Positions 23,024 through 38,000 of a DNA stretch of 64,000 bases are shown here, one piece after another. The DNA is from Eopsaltria australis. Lineage: Eukaryota; Chordata; Aves; Passeriformes; Petroicidae. Location of the stretch: NCBI GenBank assembly GCA_034509425.1, contig JAVTVJ010011652.1:4269501-4333500 (forward strand). The letters are read 5' to 3'. Position numbers and translations under genes: made by a program. The notes beneath the pieces are model-generated. The model was not told the origin of the DNA, ran no database searches, and saw only the letters and a program-made list of their open reading frames with translations. The stretch's first letter is position 1; the number at the start of each line of letters is the position of its first letter.

Positions 23024-25859
23024 TTTTTACACGAGCACATAGACAAATGCCCAACTGAAAAATAATCCTTGACATACAGTATTTACTAGAAGAGATATTA
23101 CAGTAATATCTCACCACACCTCCTGCTAATGTGTTCTCTGCGTGGCATTGTTAACCACTACAATAATAATAAGTTTGAGTGTATCAATATCTTGCAGTGC
23201 CTGGAGGCACAGCTGTTTTCATTTGTATGTTGAAAGCAGGAGCCATAATGTGGTAGGCAGATAATTCCTCATTTGAATAAGGCATTTCTATTTCACAGTA
23301 ACATAAGACAATATAAAAGCCCTTTTACCAAGGAAATATCTTCAGTTTGTAGACAAGAAAATGACATATAACTGTGGAAAGGGTAGAGTATGAAAAAGGA
23401 TTTTTATTTCTAAAGTAGCTTCATTTGTGCTCAAAGAAAGGATTGCCATTTGTGGGGAAAAAATATTAAACTCTCTTTTTATTTTAAAATATTAGCCCCA
23501 ATGATACATTTGAAAAGTTTAATGAAAAAGGATATTAGTAAACTAAGTATCTGGGGGAGCACTACTGACACAGGCTACAGAAATCACATGTAAACCCAAG
23601 CTCTTCTCTTTGTAGCCTGGGTCAGCCAAAAAGTGACAGCTTGTGACTACAAGTCAGGCAAGAGCATCACATTCATTTCAGAATTAATCTAGTATCACCA
23701 TCTCCCCTAAAAGCTGTTTACATAGTATGTGCTACTCACCAACATAGCACATGAGTGCACGAGCAGAAGTGCTGGAATAGCTCCTATCTGAAGTAGCTGA
23801 GATTGTTTACTTTCTCTTTATCGCTAATGTTTAAATGTTGGCAATTTAAAGTAATAAGTTTTTTAAAAACCCAACCAAAACCAACCAAAACCCCCGAAGC
23901 TTCAGTTATTTTTCAATCAGATTTATGATTACAAAACCAGAACCTCTGTGGATTTCCTAAGATATATATGTATTACACGGCTATATACTTTGGCTTATTT
24001 TTCAGTTTTCCTTTTATGCATATTTTAAAACAATATAAATGTTATAAATTCCTATTGTTTAGGTACTCACGCACAATACTGGTGTACATAAATTATACAT
24101 GAACCTTGTGAAGCCCCAGTCTAATTCAGCTGTTACTGAAGTATGCTGCAAAGCCTTTCCTGATTTCACTGTAGCAAGAGCAATACTCCTGTATCCCTTT
24201 TTGGTTATATTTAATTTAAACATAAAACATCAAAGAAGTTCGCTCTCTTTCCATGATCTCTTTGAAATCAGCCTTTAATACTAGGCCATAATATTCATAC
24301 TGTTGCACAGAAGTAATACGCAGTGAATTTTAGCATAGAAGCTTTCATTATCTGTTTTGCAATGAATGTTGCTCACTGTTTTCTTTAATGCATTCCAATT
24401 TCTATGCTAAAGAAATTTAATGTGAATCTTAAAAGCTAAATAGGAGGTTTTCTTTAATTTTCTTATTCTGTATGAATCAGACTTGAGCATGTTTCTTCTG
24501 GCAGAAAACAGCCTGTGCCAGAACTGTTGCAACTCTGGCTTTGAGAAGTTTAATTTATTGCCTTGAATAATAAACTGCCATTCAATCAACCTTGTGAAAC
24601 AAAACATAAAACAGGACAGTGCTTAAATCTTGAACAGGAACCAAAAGAGTTTTCCACAAAGGAAACAAAATTGGGAGAGGCATTTCGTATTAAATAACAT
24701 CAATTATTTTGTTCTCTCTTTCTGTCTGCCTTCAGTATTAATTAGGAGTAACTGACAGTTAATACGCTCCAAGCTCTGCACAGTAAAATTGATTAGTATA
24801 CTAAGACAGAAAATAAGAATCAGTTTTTGATGAAAAATATCAGGTTTCAGAGCACTGCATGTGGCAGCTGTGAGGAAGGAAAAAGTGTGAAGATATTAAC
24901 CTATCCACAACACTGAGCTGGGCATTTGCCCAGTCCTGCTGACAGAACTGTCAATGGAAACGACCGGCCACTACTTTTTGGTTAAGCACAGCTTTATTTC
25001 CTCGTAATTTTTGCTTGATGGTTGGTGCATTTTTACTATAATGGACATGCTCTGTTCATAAACTGTTGTCTAAATGTCTAAGAAGCTTACATGACTGAAG
25101 AAAAATAAATTTTTACTTATCCCACTGGCCTGCACAGTAGGTGTTACGCCTTGTGTTATTGATGTATCTTTTAACTGCAAAACACCTGATTCATTTTTTG
25201 TGCGAAAAGACATCTAAGAACATTATTACCGCTATTGCTTTTTAAAAATAATAATAAAAAAAATTATTTAATATTATCATATTTATTTACCAGGCTTTAC
25301 TTCTGAAAATAAAAAGCTCACTTGAAGTATAAAGTATAAGTTATTAAAAAAAACCCAAACAATAAAATGACAAAACAAACAAAAATTATGAATGCTCTGA
25401 TTATTTTTTTTTTCTTTTTTTATTTCAAAGAACTCTATTCATAGTCTAATGAAGGCATTTTCAAGTTCAAATGTCTTTGAAATATTTTGGCATTTTGAGT
25501 TCTTTCACGTTTTGCAAATAATTCTTTGCCCACTGGTAGTAAACAACATTAATATAATTCTGCTTTGTGCCTACTCACACAGACTATGAGACTTATTACA
25601 GGGTGGTTAACCATGGCAAATCAATAGGATACAATTGGGTGTGGAATGTCTTTCAAAGTCTAAAAGCCCTTTATTACAAAAAGCTAAGCACGATAAGAAG
25701 CTACTGCCCAAACCAGATCGTATCTTTAATCTGAAATCCCATGTAGCTGTTGCCGCCAGAGCTGCACTTGCCTGTCTTTTCCCTTCGTTACGGAAAGAGC
25801 AGTACTCCAAAATTAAATTTTAAAGATCGCTAAGATACTCTACTTGGCAAATTAGTGTC

Positions 25860-26040
25860 CCTCCTTGCTGAGAGGACGGGGACACAGGCATTTCGGCATG
25901 GCGGTGGGTGGACACGGGTGACACGACATGATCTTACCTTCTTGCGACATGAAGGGCTGCCGGGAGCAGCGAGCTGGTGCGGAGGGAGCGCGGCCAGGAG
26001 CCGATGTCAGCGTTGCGCACATGCCTCCCAGTAACATCCC
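25860..26040 (-). promoter_or_regulatory. CpG-rich patch with minus-strand splice donor; possible alternative first exon
   Basis: About 180 bases hold roughly 14 CpG dinucleotides, far denser than the flanking DNA. On the minus strand the patch reads through ATGTCGCAAGAAG into GTAAGATC (donor at 25938, last exon base about 25939), a strong 5' splice site. It lies about 10.8 kb upstream of exon 2, on the coding strand. A transcript spliced from here to exon 2 would put this ATG out of the RBM20 frame, so it could only be a non-coding leader, with initiation inside exon 2. This is inference; a chance donor in an orphan CpG patch is equally possible. Confidence 0.25.
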
Positions 26041-29000
26041 ACTGACATTCTACCTGCTCTCTGCACCTCGATTATTTACAAGCTTCTTTCCAGAAAGTCA
26101 CAACTTTAGGAATGAAAAAAACCCACCCCAAATGGAGGACTGGAAGGCAGATCACGTGGCCACCAGGAGCCGGTCCTGTTGCATTACACGCAGCAAGTGT
26201 GGATGGCAAACAATATCGGTTGATGTTTATGCCATATGTTCTTGATCTCTTCACGTATCAGCACCAAAATCCTGTTTCTGTACAGTGTAATGCCACGGGA
26301 TCCTACTGGGAAGAGGGTCACAGTCTAATTAGGCAAACTGCGGAGAAAACACGGCTCACTAATGAAGACTGAGGGAGACTGAATTTTACAAAGCAAGCCC
26401 TCGCTCTGGAAGGGAACAAGGACTACCCAGCTGAAGTTTAACAGTTTCTTAAAACACGCACTCAAATACATCACATTTTATCCCCCAAGTGATTTGTCCA
26501 TGTTTGGGCTGGCTCCTTCCTAAGGACAGTTGAGCTTCTGAGGGAAGACACTGCTGATATTTGTTACCTTGGGCAATATTATTGCTCAAATAAGCTATCT
26601 GCCCGCTCGGAAACATTCGGCAAAAGGAGGAGTCATCATCCAGCACTAATCCACTGCCCTGAAAGCGTACAAGCGCTGACCTGTGCCACAGGTTCTGCTG
26701 GGACTCCAAAGCAAGAGCAAGAGGTAACACAGAGCCCGTGCACCTGCGTGCAGCCTTCGGCAAGTTATCTCAGCAGGCTTCTTCTTATTGCTGATCCACC
26801 TTATCCTTGAAAACCAAAGCTTTCCAAGAACAGATTTTGCACTTTCATACACCCAAATATATTATACCTTACATCTGGGTGGCAAAATCAATGATCTTTC
26901 CTCTATGTCACATAATTAAAAAATTAACATAGACAGAAAACCTTCTATTTTCCTGTCTCTGCTTCTAACATGACATAGTAGATATGTCAATTAAGAAATA
27001 CATTCTATTATTAAAAAATGAATGGGCTGTTCTCTCATATCCAAAGATCAAAATAAGGCAAATATTCCTATTTTGCCACAGGGACATGAGCCTCTTCAGC
27101 CCATCAGACGAGCTTTAACAAGCAAGAGCTTGTTAAACTTCCTTTTTCCAGCATTAGTCTGGAAACCTTTTCGCAATAGCACTGGCACTCGGTATGTGAC
27201 ATGATCCTTCTATGGAAGATGTCATTTCCAAAATTACCTTGCAGTAAGGCAAACCACAAACTAAATCAGCCTGTGAGTACACACCTCTTACCTTTAAAAA
27301 AATATTATAATCCTGCAATACTTCACATTTGCCCAAAGTGGAGACTGGAAGGTTCTCCATCCGTATTTTCTAATTTTTTCTTGCCTTATTTCTTCCTTCC
27401 TGCACTGTGTCAGAGAACTCTCCCCGCCCCTCAAAAGGAGAAAACTATTGTTCAAGTTTTTGGCTTCTGTCCAAATATCAAACCCCCAATGTTTAAGAGA
27501 TGGCAAAGACCGTGACTGAAAGGGGAAAGGCACCTAACAGGTGGTCCAAGGGGGTTCCTTCACACATACAACTCCCATCAGGAAACAGCGTAAAATTCAG
27601 GGGAAAGAGAAGGAATTAGTAAAAGCTACAGGGCTTTTCTACAGCCTGTCACATCTCCCCCAAGCACAGGCACTCTCGTGTTCTGCTCTGCATCTGCATT
27701 ACATTAAACAGGGTGAAGAAATACAAACCAACTTTCACTCGAATCTGAACTCTCCACTTCATGTCACCCTCAGGACAATCATGTGAAGCACATATGGCGA
27801 GCTCAGCCTGGGAACCGCACGGGGACCTTTCCGGCCAGGAGCAGAGCTAATCCCCACCGCTGCCCGCACAAGGCTTCATGTGACTGAGCGCTGCAGGTTC
27901 TCCCTGCCCACAGCTGCCGGCCCCAGGCGCGGGGCTGGACAACTGCAGCCTGTCAGCAGGCAGACTGGCATTTTTTCCACAGAGTCAGAGCAGGCCAACG
28001 GTGAAGGAAAGCAAGGAGAGTAACACAGGAAGTTTGATTTCAGAAAATTTGCCTAACACACAGGCTGCATGGCTGCTAATCTCTTCAAAGAGGGAAAAAT
28101 TTACTCTCAGTTCTACGGTTTTCCCCAGTCTGTGTTTTCATTTGTCATCAGATACTTGAGTTTCCCTTCACACCCAGGGAAAGAACGTGCCCCAAAACCG
28201 CGGTGTTCCAGGCAGTCTGGCAAGTCACATCCCCGTGGCATGTCCTCACCTCATCTGTCTGCTGAGCTAGGAGGAAAGAAGGAAGAAAAAGAAACCAGCA
28301 ACTAGTCCTTTCCCTATTTGCCCACAAGGAAAGACCTGCCATTCAGAATAAATCAGTTAACATTCACTATTATGTGCCTTTTTAGCTTTTTTTTGCAACC
28401 TTAAAAGTGATCAAAAGGGATCAAAAATAAACATTAATTTTGAAAGTGGATGCACTTCAGAGAGAGACTGTGAAGTCTCTCAGCTGGTTCAGTTTCAGCA
28501 TCTTCATTGTTTTCAGACAGTCTCAAGACCCACCTTTTTGGCACATGCAAGGTCTCCTGACTGCCTGATGCCCTCTGCTAAGGTAACATGATGCCCTCAG
28601 GGGCTGGTGAGATGAGAAAGGCAGTCTTTAAATATTAGTGGGAATAAGGGAAGAAACCATTCAGGCCACTTGGACCAAAAAATGAAAAAGCACAGATTAA
28701 GTAATGCAGCTGAGAACAGATTTTAGCTGAGCAGTTGCCACACGAGGAGAGATACTGAGTCAAAGGCAATAATATATTTGATAAGGAGTGGTAAGTCCTG
28801 TGATGCAGCTTTTCAGGAAATTTTGCTAACACTCTAATTTGGGATTGTTTAGGCCTGACTTTGTAATTCAGAGGTCAATCTCTTCACATAAATCACCTAA
28901 GCGTAATTTCTGGGCTCTGATGTCTCTTCACATGTTTAAAAATCTCTTTTTATTACAGCAAGCACCAAAAAAAAATTAGAATCTGCCCCTATCTCAAGCA

Positions 29001-32000
29001 CTTCTGGATCATAGTATTACTGTTACAAAAAACATCAGTACATGGAAAACATCCTGAGAAGTCAGATGCATCAATGCAAGCCAAGCAGGAATGTGACAGA
29101 TCAATTTGAATATTTAAACAGTAGAATTTAAAAAAATAATTGGACCAAGATCTTCAGATATGGGAGCATCCCCACTCAAAGAAGATCACTGAATAAAGAA
29201 CAGATCCTGATATTTGGATGGAACATGAGCCTAAAATTCTCTTGGCATAAACCACCTTCTACAGAGTGGGGTTTGGAAGAAGCTTATCTCCGTATTCCAC
29301 AAAAATGAGCTTTAGAGTCGTGCTTCTAAACTACTCAAGAAATGAGATGCTGGCAGACAGAATTGTGGTTGGAACTGCTGTAAGAATTCCCATATTTCTA
29401 TAACAATCAAATGAGTTTTTTTAAATGGACTGCATTTCATCCATCTCAACCTCTACAATGTAATGCACAGTAAAACACAGCATTACCTTCTTCACCCAAG
29501 AAAGAACATAAAAAGTTGTATTTACAGTGCATGCAGAAAATTCACATGTATTTTTTCTGCTTTTCCTCACAGCCAGTCACTCCTCCTGAGCTTCCATCCT
29601 GCTTCATATAGCAATATTCAAACAAATTGTTTTAAAAAGGGAAGCTACAATTCTTTTCATAGCCAGCATTACAGCTTGATTCGACCATGACAGGAAACAA
29701 CCTTCCTGGACTGCAATGAGACTACTTCATCTACGACTTCCTTATTATACACAGGAAAATTGAACATATGTCTTGAATGTCTCTATCTAAAGTAATAAGT
29801 TGAAGACCAGAAATACTCCACACAACTGTGATCCCAAAATGTTTGCGTATCTGGACATTGACATTTTTGAGCAACCACTAGTAAGACTACTCTAACTTCA
29901 TCATTATTTTTTGGCATGACATCAAGAAACAATGACATACCTTAACATAATCCTCTGGCATTATAAGTGCAACTACTGTTAGATACTAAAACTGGCCCAC
30001 GTCAATATTTCTAAATTTTTTTTAGATGCTCAAGTGACTGTAGAGATTGAGGCTTCCAAGATTGGCAGCATCAAATCCAACTGCCAGCATATACTACTGA
30101 AACCACTGTGCTTCTGGCAGGGTCCAGGTCAATCCTGGTCCCTGGTATCAGGGGGGATGAGTTGTAAAACCTGAGTTTGGGATGACAAAGGACCCTCTGG
30201 GTCACACAGTATGAAATATCTGTGTTACACCTGAGGTCAGACTCAACTGTTTAGCAGTCCTTTCTAGCTAAGGAAACCTCTACCAAGCTGAGATTTGTTC
30301 ATGTGTTCAGCATTCAAGTTTCTTCTCCACCTGGGTCAAGGACTATGCTAAACAAATACTCTAACACAAGTACTTTTGCTGCACAGAAAATACAATTTAG
30401 CGGAGAAAATAGTTATACTTTAAGCAGGACCAATATATCCTCAGTCATGCATATGTGAAAAGACTTCAGCCTACGTTTCACTGCAGAGAAATGCTGGCCT
30501 CCTGCACTACTGCTGGCTTGTTTCCATCTAAGGGCAGAGCACAGTTACCTGCTTTAATGATGTTTTCCCTACTTTTCTGTTATTCCTACTACGTTTTGTA
30601 TTGTAGTCCACAGTGAATGTAATGGTTCATTATCACACAGAAATAATTTGGTGGATGGGACAGCAGGTAAAGACAGTGTTAAGTGCTCAGTGTTGCTATA
30701 AGGAGATCCTGAGCAGTTTCCATAGGTGCATTGGTTGTCAATTACTCAATTGTATTACCTAAAATCCTCCTGCCCAACAGATCAGTCTCAAAGTTTCTTG
30801 TCAGATTTAATAAGCCTTCAGTCAGGTCTTCTAGCTATGATCCAGCCTGTGGTCTGTCTTGGTAATACTTTCAGACACTTTCACCCTCTGACTTGTCTGC
30901 TGAAAGCAAAGCCTTTGTTCATCACTGGAGTTTCAAAGATAATAATACACACAATAAGTTCTGCTGCCCACTCCAGCATTATCACACAGATAGGGCTATC
31001 TAGATGTCATTGATGAAAACTCAGTAACAAATCATGCAGTGGAGTTTTGTCCCATTTGGCCAAACATCTGGAAAAGGACATGGTCAGCCAGGCTTTCACC
31101 AATACAGGATAGTGTTTCCTGCAAGACATCAGAAGCTCAGTTATTTTCACTTAATGCAATGCATAGATGTTGTAGAAATTGAAAGTGTTCCAGAACTGCC
31201 ATTAATTTGCAGCATAGGAAAGATTCATTAATTTTCTCCTCTAGGAATGAGTGTGGCTCAGGACATGGGGCTATGACAGCCCCGCTCTTCAGTAGCTCTG
31301 TCAGGAGCATGCAGAGGTACGCAAAAAAGCTCTTTCCCTGTCTTATATGTCGGTCCTGAGGGGTGTGATGGAGACAGCCAGTCCCAAGTGCCATCTGCCA
31401 CGCTACATGTGAGCATCACACTCTGCTGCTCCTTCACATGCCTGCCTGGATTAGCCAATGTCAACAAGACAGTTACACCCTTCCCTATATGGGCACATGT
31501 GGGGCATCCAACTCCATGTGCACCACGGGGGTGGGACTGCAGGGAGAGGACAGACAAAACACAGGCTTGAAGCCTTAGGAAGTAATGCCAATCTACTCCT
31601 GACTCTTGAAACAGGATCAGAGACCCTGGGAACAGAGCCCTGGAGCGGAGTCGAACACACTGAGAAGATTTTGTCCTGAATACGAGTCACCTGATGGCAA
31701 GGCATTAGACAACCCAGCGTTTTGGTGCTGCCAGCCTTTTTTGTTCCTCATCTCTCACCCTCTCCAGGTTTTGCACAGCTGGTGTGGTGAGTACAGAGGT
31801 CCTTGAGCATCTGAAAGTGATGCTCAGGGGAAAGGCTCAAAGATCTCATCAGTCTGGAGTATCTCCAGGCGTGGTGCATTTATCACCAGTGCCGCAAAGG
31901 CAGGAGGGAACAAACCCAGATTGTGTCGGGTGCTTTCCCTGTCTGTCGCGTGCTGTGTTTGCTCAGGAGAAGGCTGTTGACCCAGAGCATGAGCAAGGGC

Positions 32001-35000
32001 ATGCCAATGGTCCTTTTGGTCCCCTGGTCACCAAGGAGGGAAAGAGGACAAGGAACACTAGGTCTATAAACAGATCGTGGAAAGGATAGAAGTGTTTAAA
32101 ATTAAGCTAAAGGTTGGGCTGAAGCTGGCCTAAGGTGGCAAGTCTGAGGGTCAAGCAGAAAATGAAATTGTCAGCAAGAATACAAAGAAGGTGGTTGGTT
32201 AGAATGTATATTCTTCCATCTGAGGCATATACCTTAAAGAAAAAAGGATACTAAAGTATTTTCACATAAATCAGCTGAATGCAAATGTGAAATATTGCAT
32301 GAACACCACAGGAATAAGTCTGAGATTTAATATCAATACCAACATCTAGGATGAGCCATTTTAATAACTCCACTCTGCTTCTACCCAGGAAAACATGCTG
32401 ATGCAGGCTGGGAAATCTGAGGAGCAGCTCATGTGATGCAGACTCCTGACATTCCCCCAGACATGACTAAGCTTAAACAAGTGGCATTATCTGGTGCATT
32501 TAAAAGCAAGATGTGAACAACATGATCATGGGGGCTTTTTTTGGTACCACTCGAAATGTTCCTGTTTGGGATCAGGATGGGGTTTGTGAAGTGAAGGATA
32601 TTACGAACAAGTTAAAATTTGCTTACAGCTTTCATAATCTTGCCAGCCTTGAACTTAGGAGAGAGTGCTGAGAGCTAACAGCATGAATGTATAGAACAGT
32701 CATTCTGTGAAAATGCCTGTAATGGAACTGACACCATGCCACATGACAAAAGCAACTACAATTCCTATTACAGAAAACACAGGCTTAGCTAGAAATAGAG
32801 ACTAAAAGCAGGCACTCTCAGTCGGTTTTGCAAGTTTTACATCATTACAAGTACACTGGTATTTTAAGTGTGCTGCCTCCAAATGTAGGATTAAATAGTA
32901 GATTGCCATAAATGCTATTTTCCAATCATGACAGTGAACACGCAAGTGAGCTTTGTATTAACCAAAAACTGAATAAAAGGAAAATGAAAATAAATGTATG
33001 ATGTGAATCCCGGATGCTGTTACTGTGATGTGTCTGCTCAGCTCAGGAACACCAAGCTCAAACAGCACCTAAGCCCCTGTGCAGGCACACACTGACCAGA
33101 ACTCCTGCACTGCAGTTTCCCTTACTTTTAGCATGGGATTAATTTTATTCTACATTCATAGGTGATTTAAAAAAAAAAATCTTGATATTACAAATGAAGA
33201 CTTCTGCTTTTGAAGAAAGCAGAGCAAAGAGATTATCCTTAATTTTAAAAGATTTTCAAAACATATATGGTGTGGAGTTAAACAATCTCTTCAGATACAA
33301 ACCAATGTATGTTTTCCATCTTAAGAAACTTGTTTCTCATCTTTCCTACCTAGACTTTCGCATTTAGCTCAGCAACTATTGGAGGTGCTCACTGGCTGAT
33401 ACTGCCACCCAATGGCTCTTTCGTCATTAACAGATTACAAAAAATAAAATCAAAGCAGATGTAATGCAGAACCAGTTCTGCTTCTGCTATGGGAACAGAA
33501 AGTGCCTGGGTAGTAGGACACTTCCACTAAAGAGGTCTTCTGAAAAATGACCATATCAAATATATGCTAAAAATACTCATTTGAGGAAGGTGGAAATGGA
33601 ACCAATTCTCAGAATTTCAGTTGAATATTCTTACTTCTGTCTCCAGCAATAAACACAGGTGAGTGATTCAGCTGATGTGGACACCAGCTTCTGCATCCAG
33701 TCCTCAGCCAGGCACTGCTGAAGATGTTCCCCCACTGCAGGAGAAGGGATAAACAGCCTCCTTCTCCTTTCTGGCTTTTGAGCTCTGGCTACACTTTAGC
33801 CCTTCCTGACATAAAGCAAATCTGACTGACCCTCAAGAGTTTTTAATTCAGGGCACGAAGAGCGATCCAACAAATTATTTTGTGATCTCTGAATGTATGT
33901 GTATGTATGTAGAGAAAGTAAAAGGGCCTTCAAGAAGAGAAGCAAAATTAATTAAAATATAGAGGAGAAATAGAAAATTGTGCTTTCATTCCTGCAGTCA
34001 AGTCCATGAGAGATTTCTTTGCCCACAGATGGAGGAGACCCCAATGGTGGAAACAGCAATATGAAGCTTCCTGTGAGGAAGAAGATGGAGGTTTACACCT
34101 GGTGCTCACCTTGACTTTGCCTTTGACCAACTGAGGGATTCCCTTCTTTCTCCCATCCCAAGTAGTCCTGAGAATGTCTCCCCATCCCAGGTCATGAGAG
34201 CACAACTGCGTTTGTCGGCCCCATTGACCTCACAGCCAAGGAGGGTCAGATGGCTGCTCTACAGCCCCAGTCTGGGCAACTCCGAGACAAAAGCCAGCCT
34301 TGAACCGCTCCTGACTCACAGCCACCACCAACACCCATCAGCCACACAATAGGGAGTTATGGTGGAGGCTTCAGGGAGCAGAACTCCAACAAGAAAAACA
34401 AATGATTGTGTTTTTTTGATAGCCTACAAAGGGTTACATGCAGCAAAAATATTATTCTGCATTATTATACGTCCTACAAGGTCCCAAGAATTTTACTTTA
34501 ATGCAATAATTTGATTCACAAAGCAATGTCTAGTAATTAGCTCTTATTTTCATTTTTTTGTTAACAAACAAGACTAATCCTGCTTTATTTCCTGAATACA
34601 GTTATGGTGACAAACATCTTCATGCGTATTTCCTGTGTCATAAGCAGTAGTAAAATAATTCCCTTCCAGATATCAGCAATTTTTTTTCCCACATGCAAAT
34701 TCTAAGTAATAAAAAAAATTTCCTTCGGGGAAAAAAATTTTAAGTACTTCTGGACTCACAGCAGTTTAAGACACCCACAAGGAAAGCACTGAAGTAACAG
34801 AGGAGCTACAGCTGGTCTTCCTGCTGTGCGTGTGTGCAGGGCATCCTTCTTCCCAAAGTGGTACTCAGTGAGTGAAGGTGGAATAACCACTAGATGGGGA
34901 TGTCTGGCTTCAGAATGTTAAATAGCCAAGAGTTAAAAACTGTAACAAACTCTGCAATAAAGCCTTTCCAGAGTATTAAGAGGAAAAAAAAAAAAAAAAA

Positions 35001-38000
35001 GGAAAAAGAGGAACAGATTACCCATGCACTTGCCTTCTTCATGTCTTTCACTGGATTGAGTGAAAGTCCATTAATTGATTCATATTGTGCAAGGGATAAA
35101 CCGTACAAGAGAAAACAGGTAAAAAACAGTATCAGATCAATGTGTGTATTTCCAAACCGACCTGAAAATAGTTTCAACAAATATCTAGGCAAGAGCAAAC
35201 TGCTCGTTTCTCCCCAACTTCCTAGCAGGTTCTCCCACTTCTGACCATCTCTCTTCTCTGGCAAGGGATCTTTTGTAGCCCCACCTGCTCTTTGGCCTCC
35301 TCCTGCCTGTTTGTCCTTTTTTCCACCCCACTATTCACATGGATACTCTCCTCCTCCCTCCAGCATCTGGTGGACAAATCCTGCCGCTCCTCTATCCATG
35401 TCTTTTCATCAGGTTACAGTTAGAACTTCAATATGCATCTCCTGTCTAAATTAATGGGACCCACACCTTCGTAAGATGTGCATGGCCCTCACCCCTTCCA
35501 CCATGACAGAGCTCTTCAAGTGCCTCTGTAAGTCCCAGGGCATGAAGGCTCTCTTATTAGCCCTCACCCTCAAACTCTTCACAGCACTGACAGTGCTTTT
35601 TCTTTACCACTTTATCAGCTTTGCAACCCACTTGCTCACTTGTCCCTCTTTCTCCCTGTGAGTAAAATGCCTTCTGCACTAAAATCCAAGGTCCCCTTTC
35701 CCACCTTCAAATCCTCTCTTCCAGTATTACCCTCCTTCCCAGCCAGTGGCTAAACAATCACAGAGTAGCAGAGCAGTGGGGGAATTACTCAGAGATGCTC
35801 TAATATTTCATACATAATTTGAAAATTCCAGTATATGTCAAGAGAGGGCTTCACTCTTAAGTTAGACTCTTTTACAGAAGACACCTGGGGAACCCTGTTA
35901 GGAATACAGACAGATTTGGGGTGTTCCAAATAAACTAGATCTTCCTTTTTCCAAAGTTGAAAACCATTTACTCACATAAAAGCTTTCTAACTGGTATTTT
36001 TCACATTAAAAAAACACATGAAGTCTTTTTAACTTTTCATCGATTGCTTTTTCTTGTCCCAAGGTAAAAGGTTACAAACAAAACACGACTGTTTCATGCT
36101 TTGAAAGTAGTTGGTCATCTCCTTTTAAAAACACCACTGCATAGGAGTGAAAAATAGTACAAAACTTAAAAAAAAAAGTTATTAGAAAAGTTTCCTTCAA
36201 CTTAATGTGCAAAGCCTTGGATTTATTTCTAAAGCTGTACTTCAGATATGACACATATTTGGTCAGGCTGTCAGTATGCTTTGTCATAGCTTTCAAATTA
36301 CCAGAAAGTAAAGCTAAATACAAAAAGCACTGCAGGCTGTATTCCTGACTACCATTCTTTTCAGCCAAAGATAAAATATTTATTGATCTCAGCAGCACAG
36401 ACTCAGCCTCCTCTGGGCATTTGCTATAACATATTTGAGATCTGAGAAGATGCTGTAAATGCTCACATGGGAGCCTCAGTGCATTTACAATGCAATTCTG
36501 TCACACCACAGTGACAGAATTAAACTTTTCAATGTAATTCTAAAACTTCCATACCATGTTCAGTCAAATTCATTACAGACTTTGACACACTCTGCATCTG
36601 GCTTTTGAGGAGCATTTTGTCATTTGCAGGACAGCATTCCCCGTGCTCTGGTCCTGCTCAGCGCTCTGTGCAGCCAATTAGGCTGTGGAATTCCCTCCCA
36701 TCAGGCATGAAGAAAGTAATTCATTGCATTATGCTTGAGCATACCAGTATCTGGGTGGGCACTCCTATTTACTAAAAGAATAACTATATGTGTGCATCAG
36801 TAAAGACTTTAACTACAACTCCATGAAAGATCCTGTGCAGAGATCTCTTGAGGAGCTGCAGACAATACTCCCAAAAGGAAACCTGATTCTATCCTCGGAA
36901 TTACAACATCATCCACTACAGCAAGGAAGCATAAAACAGCTCATTAGCAGCCCTATCGAGTGACAGACCTAAAGCCAGCTCCAAAGTCATCCCCACCTGT
37001 CTGCCTATAGCGACTGCCAAACAGCCAAATTCCTTTGGGATTAGAATCCTTGTCCCTTTTCTACATCTGGATCTTGCAATCCCAATTTGCTCCAAGGAAT
37101 CACAGGTTTTAGAGCAGCAGGGTGTGCAGCAAAGGTGAAAAGATAAGAAGATGCTGTAGGTCCCTCCCCACAGATAACTGAATTCCACACTACCATGTTT
37201 CAAATGCGAAAACCCAAAATGCCACTAAAAATGTCCATCAATTTTACGTAAAACTATTTGAAGAAGCATAATATTAAGTCATCCAGCAAAAAATACACAC
37301 TGGCACTTCTAGTACACCTGGTTCATTTACAGTTATAAATTAAAATGCACAAGCCCTACCACAATCTTAGGATCTCATTTATAGTAGGCACCCTGAGGTG
37401 TTCTTTTGACGGAGTAAGACCAAACAGTATTAATAATATACTAGCCATTGTGTAGTTTCACACTGAACTCCAATACCACAGTGAAAACCCTTAATTATGA
37501 TAAAGCTGAGCAGAACTCTTAAAAGAAACCCAGAAAAATCTATTTTTCCACATCATGATTCACAACAATCTGAATGTGTCATCAGTCTCCCAGGATCTGC
37601 TTTATATAAGCAGTGGGATTTTTTTAACATGCTTTACATACAGGCCTCAGGGGTGATTTATCAAGAAATTTGATAGTGAGTTCAGAGAAATTAAACTAAC
37701 AACTGGAACACACATGTATCTGTCAGAGATTCAGCAACAGGACTACAAAGATCACACGCACATCATTCAACTCTCTATAGGAAGATGGGAACGGCCTCAG
37801 TTAGAAACCAGACAATTTTATCCTTCTGGAAATCTTCCCTAATTGTAGCAAACTGCTAGAAAAACTATGATGAATAGATAACACAACATGGTAGAAAGGG
37901 TGAGAGGAGAGAGAAGCAATTTTTTCAGACATTTTAATAAGAAATTTCAGATCTTTGTAATGATGTCTGGGAAGTGTGAAAAAGGACTCCTCACTAATAC

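Larger units (their letters stand above)
15120..25859 (-). other. RBM20: RBM20 intron 1, 3' part nearest exon 2
   Basis: No exon of RBM20 or another gene is recognisable. A 226-codon plus-strand open frame at 17090-17770 lies in a GC-richer patch with overlapping frames on both strands and no familiar protein features. Other notable items are an 18-base AT palindrome (19775-19792), an A18 tract (21494-21511), a perfect CArG box (23014-23023) and two exact copies of CCAACCAAAA (23871-23890). Most of the sequence is AT-rich and unremarkable. Confidence 0.75.

Noticed and set aside
34700..34745. TTTCC-TTCG-GGGAAA hairpin with a UUCG-type loop
   Set aside because: The stem is only five pairs with a bulge and lies between A/T runs, so chance is likely.
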